A DNA stretch of 64,000 bases from a virus, in IMG/VR virus record IMGVR_UViG_3300044801_000208, positions 1 through 64,000 of that record; one strand, 5' to 3'. Within the stretch, counting starts at the first letter, position 1. Every line of letters starts with the position of its first letter. Made by a program: the position numbers and the translations under genes. Under the pieces are notes generated by a model. The model saw only the letters and a list, made by a program, of their open reading frames with translations. It was not told the origin of the DNA and did no database searches. This document shows positions 38,628 through 48,422 of this stretch, piece by piece.

Positions 38628-41549
38628 TTATGACTGCTGCGCCTTGTTCGGCTGCGACATCTTGAACGCCGCTATCTCGGCCAGCGTGTTCAGCTTGGGC
38701 GCGATGCCCTGCGCGGACGTGCCGAACTTCGCGGACTGCGGGAGCGGAGTCAGCGGGTAGGACGGCGGCTTGTTCTGGCTCGCGATCAGGGTCTCCTGGA
38801 CGGCCGGGATCGGCGCGGCGTACCCAGAGACTAATACGTCGACGAGCTGCTGGTCGGCGTTTTGCGCCCCGGCGATGAGGGCAGCGGCGATGGTGTCCTC
38901 GGGCTGCGCGGTGTTGAGGAGGCTCTGGTCGGAGTACACGCCCGGCTGGTCGTACTTCAGCACGATGACCGTGGCGTCGGGCTGGAACGCGGGGTTCTGC
39001 TGCTGGCCGCCCTTCGGGTTGCTGGTGGACGGCGGGATCGCCGTGCTGCTGAGGCCGCCGACCGTGGACTGCAAGGAGGACATGGCGGTGAGGAGCTGGT
39101 TGGACGCGTCGCCGGAGGCGCTGGGCGTGCCGAGCCCGGCGAACAGCAGGGCGTCCGTGCTCTGGAGCACGACCACGTCGTTGAGCGTGAGCGGGGCGTT
39201 GGTGCCGACCCAGCCAGCCTCCGTGAACTCGTGGATCGCCGCGTTGAGGTTCTGCCACCTGCCCCACGGGAACGGCGCGACGAGCTCGTAGCCCTTGTCG
39301 TCCGTGTACGGGATGGTCGAGTGCGTGGTCAGGCTGCCGCTCTTGCTCCCTACCAGCTTCTCCATGTACTTGTAGTCCGCCGGGATGAACTGGCCCGCGT
39401 TGAAGTAGCCCTGGTTCGTGCCCGGCGCGATGGTGCCCTGGGCCTGGCTCCCGTCGTTCTTGACCACGTACACGGCCGTCGGCGAGGAGAACGCGTTCTC
39501 GTAGGTCTGCTTGACGACGTTGGATTTGTAGGAGTGAATCTTGACCTGGTCGTTCGACGGGGCGAGCTTCGTGCCGTCCGTGTTCGTGTCCGGGACGGGC
39601 AGGGTGGTCGACGAGCCGACGATGCTGCTGGGGCTCGATCCGCTCTGGCTCACTTGCTGCGGCCCGCCTGCGATGTTGTTGGCGTTGGCCGTGAACACCC
39701 CGACGCTGTTCCCCGGCGACTGGCCCGGGTCGATCGAGGTCGGCTGCTTCGGGTTGTCCGTCCACTGGAGCACGAGGTTCGGGGCGGAGGTGTATGCAGC
39801 GTACGACTTCTGGGTGGTGCCGCCCGTGGACACGGTCTGCCAGGTGTTGACTAGGACCCTGCGGCGCACTGAGTCGCACGTCACCGTCATGGTCGCGGTG
39901 CCGCCGACCTGGTACTGGATGTTGACGGACTTCACGTACGCGTACATGTCCTTGTGCGGGATGAACACTGGGAACCCGAGCTTGATCTCAGGGCGCAGCG
40001 GGATCGTGACCGTGTAGGTGCGGTAGCCACGGTTGGCCCTGGCCGTCTCCGCGCAGGCGTGGGCGAACAGGGAAATCTTGTCAAACGGCAGCCACGGCAC
40101 CATGTAGGCTGGCTCCTCGCGGAGGCCGAACTTCGCCATTTTAGCGACGTCGGTCCACTCCACGGTCGGCGAGATGTTCGCCGGGTAGTTGATGTTGAGG
40201 TCGCGGTCCTTGTTCCCCGTGAGCGTCGTGCGCGTCCTGCGGATGGCGCTCTGGTCCTCCGTCTCCTGCTCCGTCAGAATCTCCGACAGGTAGATGACGA
40301 ACGGGTTGTTGTTCTCGTAAATCTGCGTCAGCGGGTTCGTCAGGCTGTTCGAGCGGGTTCCGCTCGACGGGCTGCTCTGGATCGCGTCCGGCCCGAGGTT
40401 CCTGAGCGTGGACTGCTGGTTGGCCTGCGCCTGCTGGTCCGTGACCACGGGGTCGGAGGTCGTCTGCTGCGAACGCGACCCGAGGTCCGTCACGTCCAGG
40501 TTGTAGAGCGGCGGCTTGATGATGATCTTACCGTCGATGTCCTGGTACCCCTCGAAGTCGATCATGTTCACGACCTGGCGGATCATGTCCAGGCGGTTCA
40601 CGATGACGTTGTCTGTGAGGTTCTGCTGGGTGATGGTCTTGAACGGAGCGTACTTCTGGATGTTCTGGTAGTAGGTCTGGTTCGCGTTCTCCTTGACCGA
40701 CTCCTTCTGTGCCGTGTGCCTCTGGACGGACGCCGCCTTCGTGTCCTTGCCCGCCTCCTTGTACGCCTTGCTCCTCTGCATCAGCGTCGACTGGCCGAGG
40801 TTGTCCTTGTTCGGGCCGTAGATGTGGACGTCCTTCACCATCTGGAACAGGATCGCCTGCCACTTGGCCATGTAGCCGCGCTGCACGGCGTCAAAGAACG
40901 GGTTGCCTTTTACGAGAGCGTCCTGCTCAAGCGAGGAAAACTGAAAGCCGTCCGACTGGAAACCCTCCGTGAAAATGGCCGCGAGCGTCTCGAAGCAGTC
41001 GCAGTTCGCCAGGATAGACTGCCAGATCGTCAGGTTCGACCCGGTGTTCACGGCAGTGTTCACGGCCGGGTGGATGTTGATCATCATCTTCTCCAGCATG
41101 TACATCGCGCCGTGGCACTGGACGTCGATCTGGAGGGTCTTGCCGTTGTCGTTGTAGCTGATGTGCGAGGTGACGCCCTTGAACACGCGGCGGTAGATCG
41201 TGTCGCCCTGCGAGGACATGTAGTACGCCTTCGCGTAGACCTGTACCTGCGCCATAGTCTGTAGCAGGTTGTTGCCGCCCGGCGTCTGGTACAGGTACTT
41301 CTGGAAGTTCGGCACCTGGAGCCCGATGGAGCAGTTCGGAACGAGCATGTCAGTATCGTACCCTGCGCTGAAGGACGCCACGTGATCGTTGAAGTTGACG
41401 AGCGTGTACGCCTTCCCGGTGGTCTGGTCGTTCAGGAAGTAGTTAGTCAGGTACGGGAGCCCGTCAATGTAGACGACGACATCGGGTGCCGTCTTGATGA
41501 TTTCCCTCTCCTGGCAGGTTTGGGAAATGTTTCTAATCATGCTAGTCAT
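38628..41549 (-). CDS. Baseplate/tail hub protein (973 aa)
   Basis: ATG 41549; M4 is an alternative. Regions include VVVYIDGLPYLTNYFLND, VQVYAKAYYMSSQGDTIYRR and the later RPEIKLGFPVFIPHKDMYAY, VKSVNIQYQVGGTATMTVTC, resembling hub-type tail proteins. The Ser/Gly/Gln-rich C-terminal third may be disordered. Its first 11 residues are duplicated in a short frame just upstream (41546-41620). Confidence 0.6.
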   Translation of the reverse strand: MTSMIRNISQTCQEREIIKTAPDVVVYIDGLPYLTNYFLNDQTTGKAYTLVNFNDHVASFSAGYDTDMLVPNCSIGLQVPNFQKYLYQTPGGNNLLQTMAQVQVYAKAYYMSSQGDTIYRRVFKGVTSHISYNDNGKTLQIDVQCHGAMYMLEKMMINIHPAVNTAVNTGSNLTIWQSILANCDCFETLAAIFTEGFQSDGFQFSSLEQDALVKGNPFFDAVQRGYMAKWQAILFQMVKDVHIYGPNKDNLGQSTLMQRSKAYKEAGKDTKAASVQRHTAQKESVKENANQTYYQNIQKYAPFKTITQQNLTDNVIVNRLDMIRQVVNMIDFEGYQDIDGKIIIKPPLYNLDVTDLGSRSQQTTSDPVVTDQQAQANQQSTLRNLGPDAIQSSPSSGTRSNSLTNPLTQIYENNNPFVIYLSEILTEQETEDQSAIRRTRTTLTGNKDRDLNINYPANISPTVEWTDVAKMAKFGLREEPAYMVPWLPFDKISLFAHACAETARANRGYRTYTVTIPLRPEIKLGFPVFIPHKDMYAYVKSVNIQYQVGGTATMTVTCDSVRRRVLVNTWQTVSTGGTTQKSYAAYTSAPNLVLQWTDNPKQPTSIDPGQSPGNSVGVFTANANNIAGGPQQVSQSGSSPSSIVGSSTTLPVPDTNTDGTKLAPSNDQVKIHSYKSNVVKQTYENAFSSPTAVYVVKNDGSQAQGTIAPGTNQGYFNAGQFIPADYKYMEKLVGSKSGSLTTHSTIPYTDDKGYELVAPFPWGRWQNLNAAIHEFTEAGWVGTNAPLTLNDVVVLQSTDALLFAGLGTPSASGDASNQLLTAMSSLQSTVGGLSSTAIPPSTSNPKGGQQQNPAFQPDATVIVLKYDQPGVYSDQSLLNTAQPEDTIAAALIAGAQNADQQLVDVLVSGYAAPIPAVQETLIASQNKPPSYPLTPLPQSAKFGTSAQGIAPKLNTLAEIAAFKMSQPNKAQQS

Positions 41550-41620
41550 GAGTTGAGCTCTCCAACGCCGCAGTCATGGACTACAACAGTCTGCGAGATG
41601 TTGCGGATCATGCTCGTCAC
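41546..41620 (-). CDS. 24-codon duplicate of the hub gene start
   Basis: GTG 41620 overlaps the upstream stop (GTGA). The peptide VTSMIRNISQTVVVHDCGVG ends four codons later. Its first 11 residues match the hub protein start (MTSMIRNISQT), and the stop overlaps the hub ATG. It is either a translated leader that couples the two genes or a recombination scar. Confidence 0.5.
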   Translation of the reverse strand: MTSMIRNISQTVVVHDCGVGELNS

Positions 41621-42762
41621 GGCTTGCCTCCCAGCGTGTCAGTGAAGGGCCCGCCCGGCAGGGTCGGGTCGATCAGCCAGGGCGTGTAGGGCAGGAAATC
41701 CGAAGAGGTCGGGTCGTTCTCTGGGAACGTGTTGGACGCCGTCGACGAGTCCACGGACGGCGACTGGAGCGCGGGCTGCGACTGCGGCGCGACGGGCGGC
41801 GGCGGCCCGTAGGTGACATTGGTCGCGGAGGAGTTCTGCGTCGTGCCCTGCTGCGTCGTCAGGGCGGTCGGCTTCCACGCGCCGTAGGTGTGCCCGCGCT
41901 GGACGTTGTTCGGGATCAGGTTCGCGTACGGGGAGCTCCTGCGGAAACGCTCCTTCCAGGCGACGAAGGTGATGCTGAAGTTCATGAGGTACGGCGCGTT
42001 CGCGTCCTGGGACACGGTCAGGGAGTCGAACATCCCGTACCAAATGAAGTTCCCGACCCAAAGCTCCACGTCCTGGTGCATCTTGATGCGGCGGCGTGTG
42101 AAATCGGCGGCCAGCGGGCCCTCGTTGAGCTGCTCGCCCTCAAACCAGTAGCCGTTGTTCTCGAACACCACTAGGAGCTGCTCAAGGTTACGCCACGACT
42201 CCGTGTACGGCTGGAGCGCGTCCGTGAGGCCGAAAGAGAAGTACTGCCCCGCCGTCTTGCCGGACATGGTGATGCTGAGGGAGTCCTCGCCCCACACGCC
42301 GATCTGCCAGCCTGCGCGGGTCATGGCCTGTCCGTCAAGCGTGGTGCGGCTGACCTGCACCGTCGCGGGGTTGATCAGGAAGCGGAACACGGCGGGCGGG
42401 CCGTTCCCGGCCGGGGTCCCGGTGGAGGTCAAACCACGGCCGGGGATACGCACGATGACGTAGTCCACGAACGGCTCCATGGCGGCCGTGACGTAGAAGT
42501 CACTGCCGGAGGAGAGCACCGTCCTCCCGGTCGGCCCGTTCGGGGTCGGGGGCGCGTTCCCGGTCTTGAGGAAGGCGTCCGTGACCCCGTCGTTCAGGTC
42601 GATCGGACTGATCGGGCAGGGGATGATCCTCTTCTCGCCGCGTATCGGGAGCTGGGTCGGCGAGACGCCGGAGGCCTGGGCCCCGTCCGGCCGAACGTCG
42701 CTGAGGTCCGGGCTGTTCGCGTTCGTGTTCACCTGCGCGTTGTTGGCGTTGCTGCTGGGCAT
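41617..42762 (-). CDS. Tail/baseplate protein (381 aa)
   Basis: ATG 42762. A central beta-rich domain (VDYVIVRIPGRGLTSTG; FRFLINPATVQVSRTTLDGQ; WQIGVWGEDSLSITMSGKTA; YPTESW-like and YLMNFSITFVAWKERF segments) resembles phage tail-tube/baseplate wedge proteins. Both ends are Pro/Ser/Asn-rich. It lies between the hub and transglycosylase-like genes. Confidence 0.6.
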   Translation of the reverse strand: MPSSNANNAQVNTNANSPDLSDVRPDGAQASGVSPTQLPIRGEKRIIPCPISPIDLNDGVTDAFLKTGNAPPTPNGPTGRTVLSSGSDFYVTAAMEPFVDYVIVRIPGRGLTSTGTPAGNGPPAVFRFLINPATVQVSRTTLDGQAMTRAGWQIGVWGEDSLSITMSGKTAGQYFSFGLTDALQPYTESWRNLEQLLVVFENNGYWFEGEQLNEGPLAADFTRRRIKMHQDVELWVGNFIWYGMFDSLTVSQDANAPYLMNFSITFVAWKERFRRSSPYANLIPNNVQRGHTYGAWKPTALTTQQGTTQNSSATNVTYGPPPPVAPQSQPALQSPSVDSSTASNTFPENDPTSSDFLPYTPWLIDPTLPGGPFTDTLGGKP

Positions 42763-42837
42763 AATTTACTCGATCTGGTCCGGCACGGAGGACGTCGACG
42801 TCGGCACTGGGCCCGCGTTGGCCGCCTCGCTTAGCGC

Positions 42838-44274
42838 CTAGGCCAGCGTGGCGGCCGGGCTCGGTGTGAACAGAGACGTATAGGTCCTCTCTACTTGAAA
42901 GATAAAATTGAACTTCCATTGATACGGACTGTCCGCTGTCATTTCCCACGACAAACTTTTGAAGTACCCCAGATACACAGAATTCCTGTACTTCATGGCC
43001 ACGTAGCCGCGAGTCATCACGTCGTTGTTGCGGGCGGCCTGCTGGAAGGAACTAGCGCCCGTCGACGGCGACCACGCGTTCGGCGCGGCCTGGTCCTGGC
43101 CCGTGAACACGCCCTGGTAGTTCTGGCTGTAGAACCACACGTTGCCGTTCATCTGGAACAGCTTCATGAACTCCACGAACGCGTCCTGGGCGGCGACGCG
43201 GAACGCCTCGGGGTTGGCGGCGATCGCCATCTCCACGTCCGGGCTGTCCGGGTACGCCGCGCCGATCAGCCGGGCGATGGTGTCATTGATCGACGCCGTG
43301 CTGTAGTAGTCGGTCAGCCCCGCCTGGTTCATGAACACGCCCGTGGTGCCGCTGCCGCTGATGAGGTCGGGCTGCATGCCCCAGAGCGTGACGTGCATCC
43401 CCGTGCGGGACGGCTGGCGGTTGAAGACGTGCTTGCTGGTGAGCTCGAACGTCTGAATCGAGGTGTTGAGCTGCACCTGGATCGGCTCGTACGTCTGCGG
43501 GTTATACATCAGCCCGTTAGTGGCGTCGGGGACGTAGCCCCCGGAGCTGGTCCGGGTGAAATACACCAGGAAGGACACGGGCTGGACGGCGGCCCTGACG
43601 CGCCTGTTCCCGGTCGTGAGGTTCTCGTCGTCGTACCACGGCGTGGCGTCCAGCCCGGCGTCTATCTGGAGGTCCGGGTTCATGGAGGCCTGTAGCGCGG
43701 CCACCTGCTGGTTGGCCACGTCGGGGTCCGAGCCGCTGCCGTAGTTGAGGCCGGAGGTGCCCGGGTCTATGAGGTTCCCCACCTCGGTGGACGCCGTGCC
43801 CGTGTCGTCTAGCGCCTGGCTCTTGAGCATGAGCAGCCTGGACACGGAGCGGCTGCCCGCCTGGGCGGCGAGGCCGGACACGCTGTACACGAAGCTCTGC
43901 GCGAGGGGCAGCGCCGGGATTCCGTGCTGGACCTGGACCGCGTTGACGGAGGTGACGTAGGCGGCGAGGGCGAACGGGTAGCTGCCGACGAAGACCTGCA
44001 AGAGCGCGGCCATGTACTCGATCCCCGCCTGGATGTTCCCCGCTGTGTTGTAGACGTCCAGCCCGAGCTGCGCGACGGAGCTCGGGAGCACGCCCATCAC
44101 CCCGACGAACTGCCCGTTCTCGGTGACGTTCTGCTCCGCGTCGTATTGCTGGCCCCCGGACATGTACTGCGCGATCGCGGAGCAGACCAGCGGGTCCACG
44201 CCGTACTGCGAGGCGTAGCTGTTGATCTGGTCCTGCACGGCCTGCGGGAGCGAGATGAATAGGGGGGTCGACAT
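42838..44274 (-). CDS. Tail protein with SLT-like N-terminal domain (478 aa)
   Basis: ATG 44274. Residues about 10-115 (QINSYASQYGVDPLVCSAIA; GVMGVLPSSVAQLGLDVYNT; NIQAGIEYMAALLQVFVGSY) resemble a soluble lytic transglycosylase fold. The expected catalytic Glu after the first helix (AIxxxES) is replaced (AIAQYMSGG), so the domain may be non-enzymatic. The remainder is tail-like beta sequence. The TAG stop is followed in frame by 22 protein-like codons to TAA (see findings). Confidence 0.65.
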   Translation of the reverse strand: MSTPLFISLPQAVQDQINSYASQYGVDPLVCSAIAQYMSGGQQYDAEQNVTENGQFVGVMGVLPSSVAQLGLDVYNTAGNIQAGIEYMAALLQVFVGSYPFALAAYVTSVNAVQVQHGIPALPLAQSFVYSVSGLAAQAGSRSVSRLLMLKSQALDDTGTASTEVGNLIDPGTSGLNYGSGSDPDVANQQVAALQASMNPDLQIDAGLDATPWYDDENLTTGNRRVRAAVQPVSFLVYFTRTSSGGYVPDATNGLMYNPQTYEPIQVQLNTSIQTFELTSKHVFNRQPSRTGMHVTLWGMQPDLISGSGTTGVFMNQAGLTDYYSTASINDTIARLIGAAYPDSPDVEMAIAANPEAFRVAAQDAFVEFMKLFQMNGNVWFYSQNYQGVFTGQDQAAPNAWSPSTGASSFQQAARNNDVMTRGYVAMKYRNSVYLGYFKSLSWEMTADSPYQWKFNFIFQVERTYTSLFTPSPAATLA

Positions 44275-44281
44275 AGGTTAT

Positions 44282-47200
44282 TTATTTCTGCGCCGGGGAC
44301 GAGCCGTGCTCCGACGGCGCTGCGCCCGTGCTGCCCGGCGGCGGGACGATCGTGCTGGCGTCAGTGGTGAAAATGTTCCAGACGGTGGTGGCGGCAGACT
44401 TGGTCTCGGCCCCCGCTCTGCTGGCCAGGTTGCCCCAGTAGTCGGCCGCTATGTCGAGCTTCTTCTGCTCCCACTTCTGGAGGTCGTTCTGCGGCATGCC
44501 TCCGGCGGCCAGGCCCTTGCCCGTCGCCGCCTCGATCAGCTTCGACGTCGCCTCCTCCTGGTCGCTGCTCCTGTACATCCCCTGGCCCTTGGTGTCCGTA
44601 AGCTTGGCGAGGAGCTCGTGGTCGTTCTTCAGCCCCTCCTCCAGGGTCTTCCCCTGCTCCTGTAGCGCCTTCTTCTGCTCGTCGGAGCCCGGGGGGAGCT
44701 TCGCTATCTGGTTGGCGATGTCCTGGAGGTGGGCCCCCGACTCCTGTATGCGGTCCTTGACCGCCTTGACCGAGTCGTCGATCTGCCCCGACGTCTCCGC
44801 GAAATCCTTCTTGAGGTCCTCCGTGTCGCTGCCGCCCGAGAGCCACTGCACGGCGTCCACGATCTTGCCCACGCCGGTGAGGAGCTCGGTGAACCACGGC
44901 TTGAACACATTGGTGAGGATGTCACCTATCGTCTGGGTCTTCTCGGCGATGTCCGTCTTGGCCACGGAGAGAGTGGCGGCGAGCTGCTCGTCGCCGACCT
45001 TGCTGGAGTCGCCAGCGTGCTTCACCAGCGACAGACCCCAGTCGTTGGCGGCCTGGAGCTCCTTCACGTTCAGCTTGCTGAGGTCGCCCTCCTTGACGGT
45101 CGCGTCCAGGAGGTCGGACAGCTGGTCCTCCGACATCTTGTTGAGGTCCTCGAACGTCCCCTTGCCCTTCTGGGACAGGAACATCGGGATGCCGCCCTTG
45201 TCCTTGGACATGTAGAGCGCCTTGACCATCTCCTTGATGTTCTGCCGCCTGTCGGCCGTGCCGGGGGCCGCCTGCTCGATGTCCTGCATGCGGGTCGTCA
45301 TCGCCCTAGACGTAAGCTGGTTGAGGGCGTCCTGCGTCTCCTTCAGGGACTTGGTGCCGAGCATGGGCATGAGCTGGCCCATCATGATGTTCTGTGACAT
45401 CCCCACTTTGCCCGGCTTGGGGTAGAGGAGGTCGCCCATGCTCACGTGCGAGAGCTTGAGCACCTTGTCGATGTTCCTGATCGACTCCTCGGTGGCCTGT
45501 ATTGGGCTGGCCCCGAACCTGAGCTTAGCCGACTCCCTGAGCCCCGGCGTCGCCTCCATCTGTCCGGAGAGCTGCTGAATCTGCGCGATCAGCTTGTCGT
45601 ACTGGTCCATGAGCGGTGCCGCGACGGTCGCGTCCTTGCCCCTGAGCCCGGCGAGCCCGATCTTGCCCTTCTGCGCCGCCACGAGCGCGGCCGAGTAGTC
45701 ACCGGCCGCCATCGCCGCCTTAATCTCCGGGGCCGAACTGGGCACCTTCCCGGTGAGCTGCGACTTCGAGATGCTGTCGGCGATCTGGTCACTGGTGTCC
45801 AGCACCGTGTTCGCCATCGCCTTGCGCGTCGCCGCCAGGAGGTCCTTGTTCTCATCCGTGGCCGCGAATATCTTGGTCGCGATGTTGTCCGGCGACACCT
45901 TCTCCCCCTTCAGGAGGAACTCCATCATGTCCTTGAGAGACTCGGAGCTGATGGCCCCGTAGCGGCTGAGCTCTCGCATCATGTTGGTAGTCTGCTCCAG
46001 CGACTTGTTCATGCGGTCAAAGTGGCTGCTTACCTCGTCGATGACTTTGAGGTACTTCGTGGTCGAGATGCCCGCCGCCTGCGTGTCCTTGTTCAGCTTG
46101 TTGAAGAACTGCTCCGAGCTGGTCAGCGTCTCGCCGTACTGCTCCAGCAGCTTGATGAGCTGGTCCGCGCCCTCCGTGTCCGTCAGCCCGGCCACGCGGG
46201 CCGCGCCGAACACCGTCCTCTGCGCGAGGCCGAGGCCGCCGCCCATGAACTCGCCCTGCGCTCCCGGCATCATGTTGGCCGACATGGGCGCTCCTGGAGC
46301 CATGGCCCCGCTGATGCCGAAGCCGCCCTGCGCCATCGCGCCCGCGAGCTCGAGGTTGCGCTGGAAGGTCGCGCCGAGGGCGACGCCCCCGCCGCCGAGG
46401 AGCCCCTGGTTGAGCGCCTGCCGCGCCTGGTTGAACGGGTCCTGAAAGCCAGCCGTGAAGATGCCGCCCTTGCCGAGCTTGGCCTCCATGTCCTTGTTCT
46501 GCTTGACGTAGGAGTTGAAGATTTCGTAGAGCGCCCAGATCGCGCCCACCACGAGCTCGAGCGGCAGCATGATGCCCTCAAGCGCGGTGACCGCCGTGAG
46601 GACCCCGTCCTCAAGCGCACCCATCGCCGTCGCGATGGCCCCGCCGCCCGCCTCCATGACCCCGCCGTACGCCGCCCCGACCTCGCCGCCCGTGGCCATT
46701 GCCTCCTCGCCCGCCTCGCCCGCCTCGAACGCCTCGGCCCCGGGAAGCGCCTCCCCGGCCTTCGACCTGAAGCCCATCTTCCTAGAGAGGAGCTTCCTGG
46801 CGTCCTCCTTCTTCAGGTCGATCTTGGCCATTGCCTCCTCGCCCGCCTCGAACGCCTCGGCCCCGGGAAGCGCCTCCCCGGCCTTCGACCTGAAGCCCAT
46901 CTTCCTAGAGAGGAGCTTCCTGGCGTCCTCCTTCTTCAGGTCGATCTTGCCCGTCTCGGGGTCAAGGTGGGCTGCGTTGCCCAAGGACTCGATATCCTTG
47001 ATGGACCTCTCGCGCTTCTCCTCCATGTGCTTCTTGGTGGCCTTGGCCCGCATGTCCTTGGACGCGGCGACCGCCGCCTTGATCTCCTGCGCCTGCTCCA
47101 GGCGGCGCTCCATCCGCGTCGCGAACCCCTTCCCTATGCCTAGTGAGCTGAGGATGCCGGACGCGCCCTTGATGGCCGCGCCCGTCTTGGTGAGGTTGGC

Positions 47201-47743
47201 CATGGCGGTGACGAGGTACTTGACGTTCTTGGCGGCGTTCTCGAAGTGCTTCGACATCTCCTCCATTTCCTTGTTCGTCAGCTCGCCGTGCTTCGTCATC
47301 TTCGCCCAGAACTCCTCGGCGAGGTGCAGCCTCTTCCCGAGCTCCGCCGCCTCGGCGGAGGTGGTCTTGGCGGACGCCATGGCCGCCTTGTACATGTCGA
47401 CGAGGTCCTTCATCGTCTTGTTGGCTTTGTCGGCGTTCTTGAGCTTGGATACGTCCTTGTCGAGGAGTTTCTTGGCGAAGGAGTTGAGCTGCTCCTGGAG
47501 GTTGAGGAGATGCTTCATCTTCTTGCCCTCGTTCTCCCGGCTCTTGACGGTCGCGTCGAGGTCCTTCAGGCCCTCCCTCACCGCATCGTTGGTCTTCTCC
47601 GTCTTGTCCAGGACGTCGGAGGTAACGGACGAGACCTGGTTCAGGTTGTTCAGGTGGTCGTTGAGCGCGGCGGGGTCCATACCCTGGTTGGGGTTCTGGT
47701 TAGATGCGTTTGGGTCGTTCGGGGTGCCTGGTCCGTTTGCCAT
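44282..47743 (-). CDS. Tape measure protein (1153 aa)
   Basis: From ATG 47743. Long coiled-coil N-terminal region (about 20-300), a hydrophobic centre (MLPLELVVGAIWALYEIFNS; Gly-rich stretches) and helical C-terminal half give the typical tape-measure profile, and it is the gene next to the probable tail chaperone. Tape measure proteins set tail length and help DNA entry. Residues about 272-350 contain two identical copies of a 38-41-residue unit. Confidence 0.75.
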   Translation of the reverse strand: MANGPGTPNDPNASNQNPNQGMDPAALNDHLNNLNQVSSVTSDVLDKTEKTNDAVREGLKDLDATVKSRENEGKKMKHLLNLQEQLNSFAKKLLDKDVSKLKNADKANKTMKDLVDMYKAAMASAKTTSAEAAELGKRLHLAEEFWAKMTKHGELTNKEMEEMSKHFENAAKNVKYLVTAMANLTKTGAAIKGASGILSSLGIGKGFATRMERRLEQAQEIKAAVAASKDMRAKATKKHMEEKRERSIKDIESLGNAAHLDPETGKIDLKKEDARKLLSRKMGFRSKAGEALPGAEAFEAGEEAMAKIDLKKEDARKLLSRKMGFRSKAGEALPGAEAFEAGEAGEEAMATGGEVGAAYGGVMEAGGGAIATAMGALEDGVLTAVTALEGIMLPLELVVGAIWALYEIFNSYVKQNKDMEAKLGKGGIFTAGFQDPFNQARQALNQGLLGGGGVALGATFQRNLELAGAMAQGGFGISGAMAPGAPMSANMMPGAQGEFMGGGLGLAQRTVFGAARVAGLTDTEGADQLIKLLEQYGETLTSSEQFFNKLNKDTQAAGISTTKYLKVIDEVSSHFDRMNKSLEQTTNMMRELSRYGAISSESLKDMMEFLLKGEKVSPDNIATKIFAATDENKDLLAATRKAMANTVLDTSDQIADSISKSQLTGKVPSSAPEIKAAMAAGDYSAALVAAQKGKIGLAGLRGKDATVAAPLMDQYDKLIAQIQQLSGQMEATPGLRESAKLRFGASPIQATEESIRNIDKVLKLSHVSMGDLLYPKPGKVGMSQNIMMGQLMPMLGTKSLKETQDALNQLTSRAMTTRMQDIEQAAPGTADRRQNIKEMVKALYMSKDKGGIPMFLSQKGKGTFEDLNKMSEDQLSDLLDATVKEGDLSKLNVKELQAANDWGLSLVKHAGDSSKVGDEQLAATLSVAKTDIAEKTQTIGDILTNVFKPWFTELLTGVGKIVDAVQWLSGGSDTEDLKKDFAETSGQIDDSVKAVKDRIQESGAHLQDIANQIAKLPPGSDEQKKALQEQGKTLEEGLKNDHELLAKLTDTKGQGMYRSSDQEEATSKLIEAATGKGLAAGGMPQNDLQKWEQKKLDIAADYWGNLASRAGAETKSAATTVWNIFTTDASTIVPPPGSTGAAPSEHGSSPAQK
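46694..46949 (-). repeat. Tandem in-frame repeat inside the tape measure gene
   Basis: Two copies of about 123 bp, identical apart from a 9-bp extra (GCCCGCCTC) in the copy at lower coordinates. They encode KIDLKKEDARKLLSRKMGF...GAEAFEAGEEAMA twice. This is a recent duplication, or a collapse/expansion artefact of assembly. Confidence 0.85.
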
Positions 47744-47747
47744 CTAC

Positions 47748-48404
47748 TTAGCTCTTCTTGGCGTCCTCCGCGCCCACTGGCTCTGGCGTGGTGTCGTACA
47801 GCGCGGACACCTGCTGCTCCAGGATGGTTTGGGTCTGCTCCTCCATTTGCTTGCGGGCGCGGTCGAAGAGGCGCTGCTCGACCTCGGTGAACTTCGCGTC
47901 GTTCGGGAAGTCCTCCCTCAGCCTGTCCTCAATGTTCTGGGAGTGGTTCATCAGGACCTTCCACAGGACCTCGACGACCTCCTGGCCCCAGCCCATGATG
48001 ATGTTGCGCAGCGCCGCCTGTACGTCCTTCAGTGCGCCGCCGTCCGTCGGGTCTTGCACGAACCGCTTGTCGCCCGTGAGCTCGCGGAGGTTGATCCCGT
48101 CGATCCAGGAGATGGAGCGCGACAGCAGCTCCACTTTGACTCTCTTCATCCAGAGGTATCCCTTGAACTCGTCCGCCGCCTGGACGGAGAGCATCTCGTC
48201 GGTGGTCGGGACGTTTGCGATCTTGAGCCGCAAGGTCCTCCCCGCCTTGGTCCTGACTGTTAGCACCTCTTCGAATTCTTCAATTCCAAATCCGCGAAGC
48301 CCCGCGATCACTTCGTCGACAGACTTAGGTGCTTCTTTATCCGGGACCGCTGGGGCTATGATATTGAGCTCGTCTTGCACGTGCTTTAGGTCTTCAATGG
48401 GCAT
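47748..48404 (-). CDS. Putative tail assembly chaperone-like protein (218 aa)
   Basis: ATG 48404 is favoured because AGAGGGAG lies 5-12 nt upstream. The protein is alpha/beta then helical (VLTVRTKAGRTLRLKIANVP, DEFKGYLWMKRVKVELLSRS, RLFDRARKQMEEQTQTILEQ) and sits directly before the tape measure gene, where tail assembly chaperones usually are. No frameshift extension was found by eye. Assignment is positional. Confidence 0.55.
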   Translation of the reverse strand: MPIEDLKHVQDELNIIAPAVPDKEAPKSVDEVIAGLRGFGIEEFEEVLTVRTKAGRTLRLKIANVPTTDEMLSVQAADEFKGYLWMKRVKVELLSRSISWIDGINLRELTGDKRFVQDPTDGGALKDVQAALRNIIMGWGQEVVEVLWKVLMNHSQNIEDRLREDFPNDAKFTEVEQRLFDRARKQMEEQTQTILEQQVSALYDTTPEPVGAEDAKKS

Positions 48405-48422
48405 TTGCTCCCTCTTTCTCAA

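Noticed and set aside
44282-48404. Programmed frameshift between tail chaperone and tape measure
   Set aside because: No slippery heptamer with an overlapping extension frame was found near the end of the chaperone-like gene.
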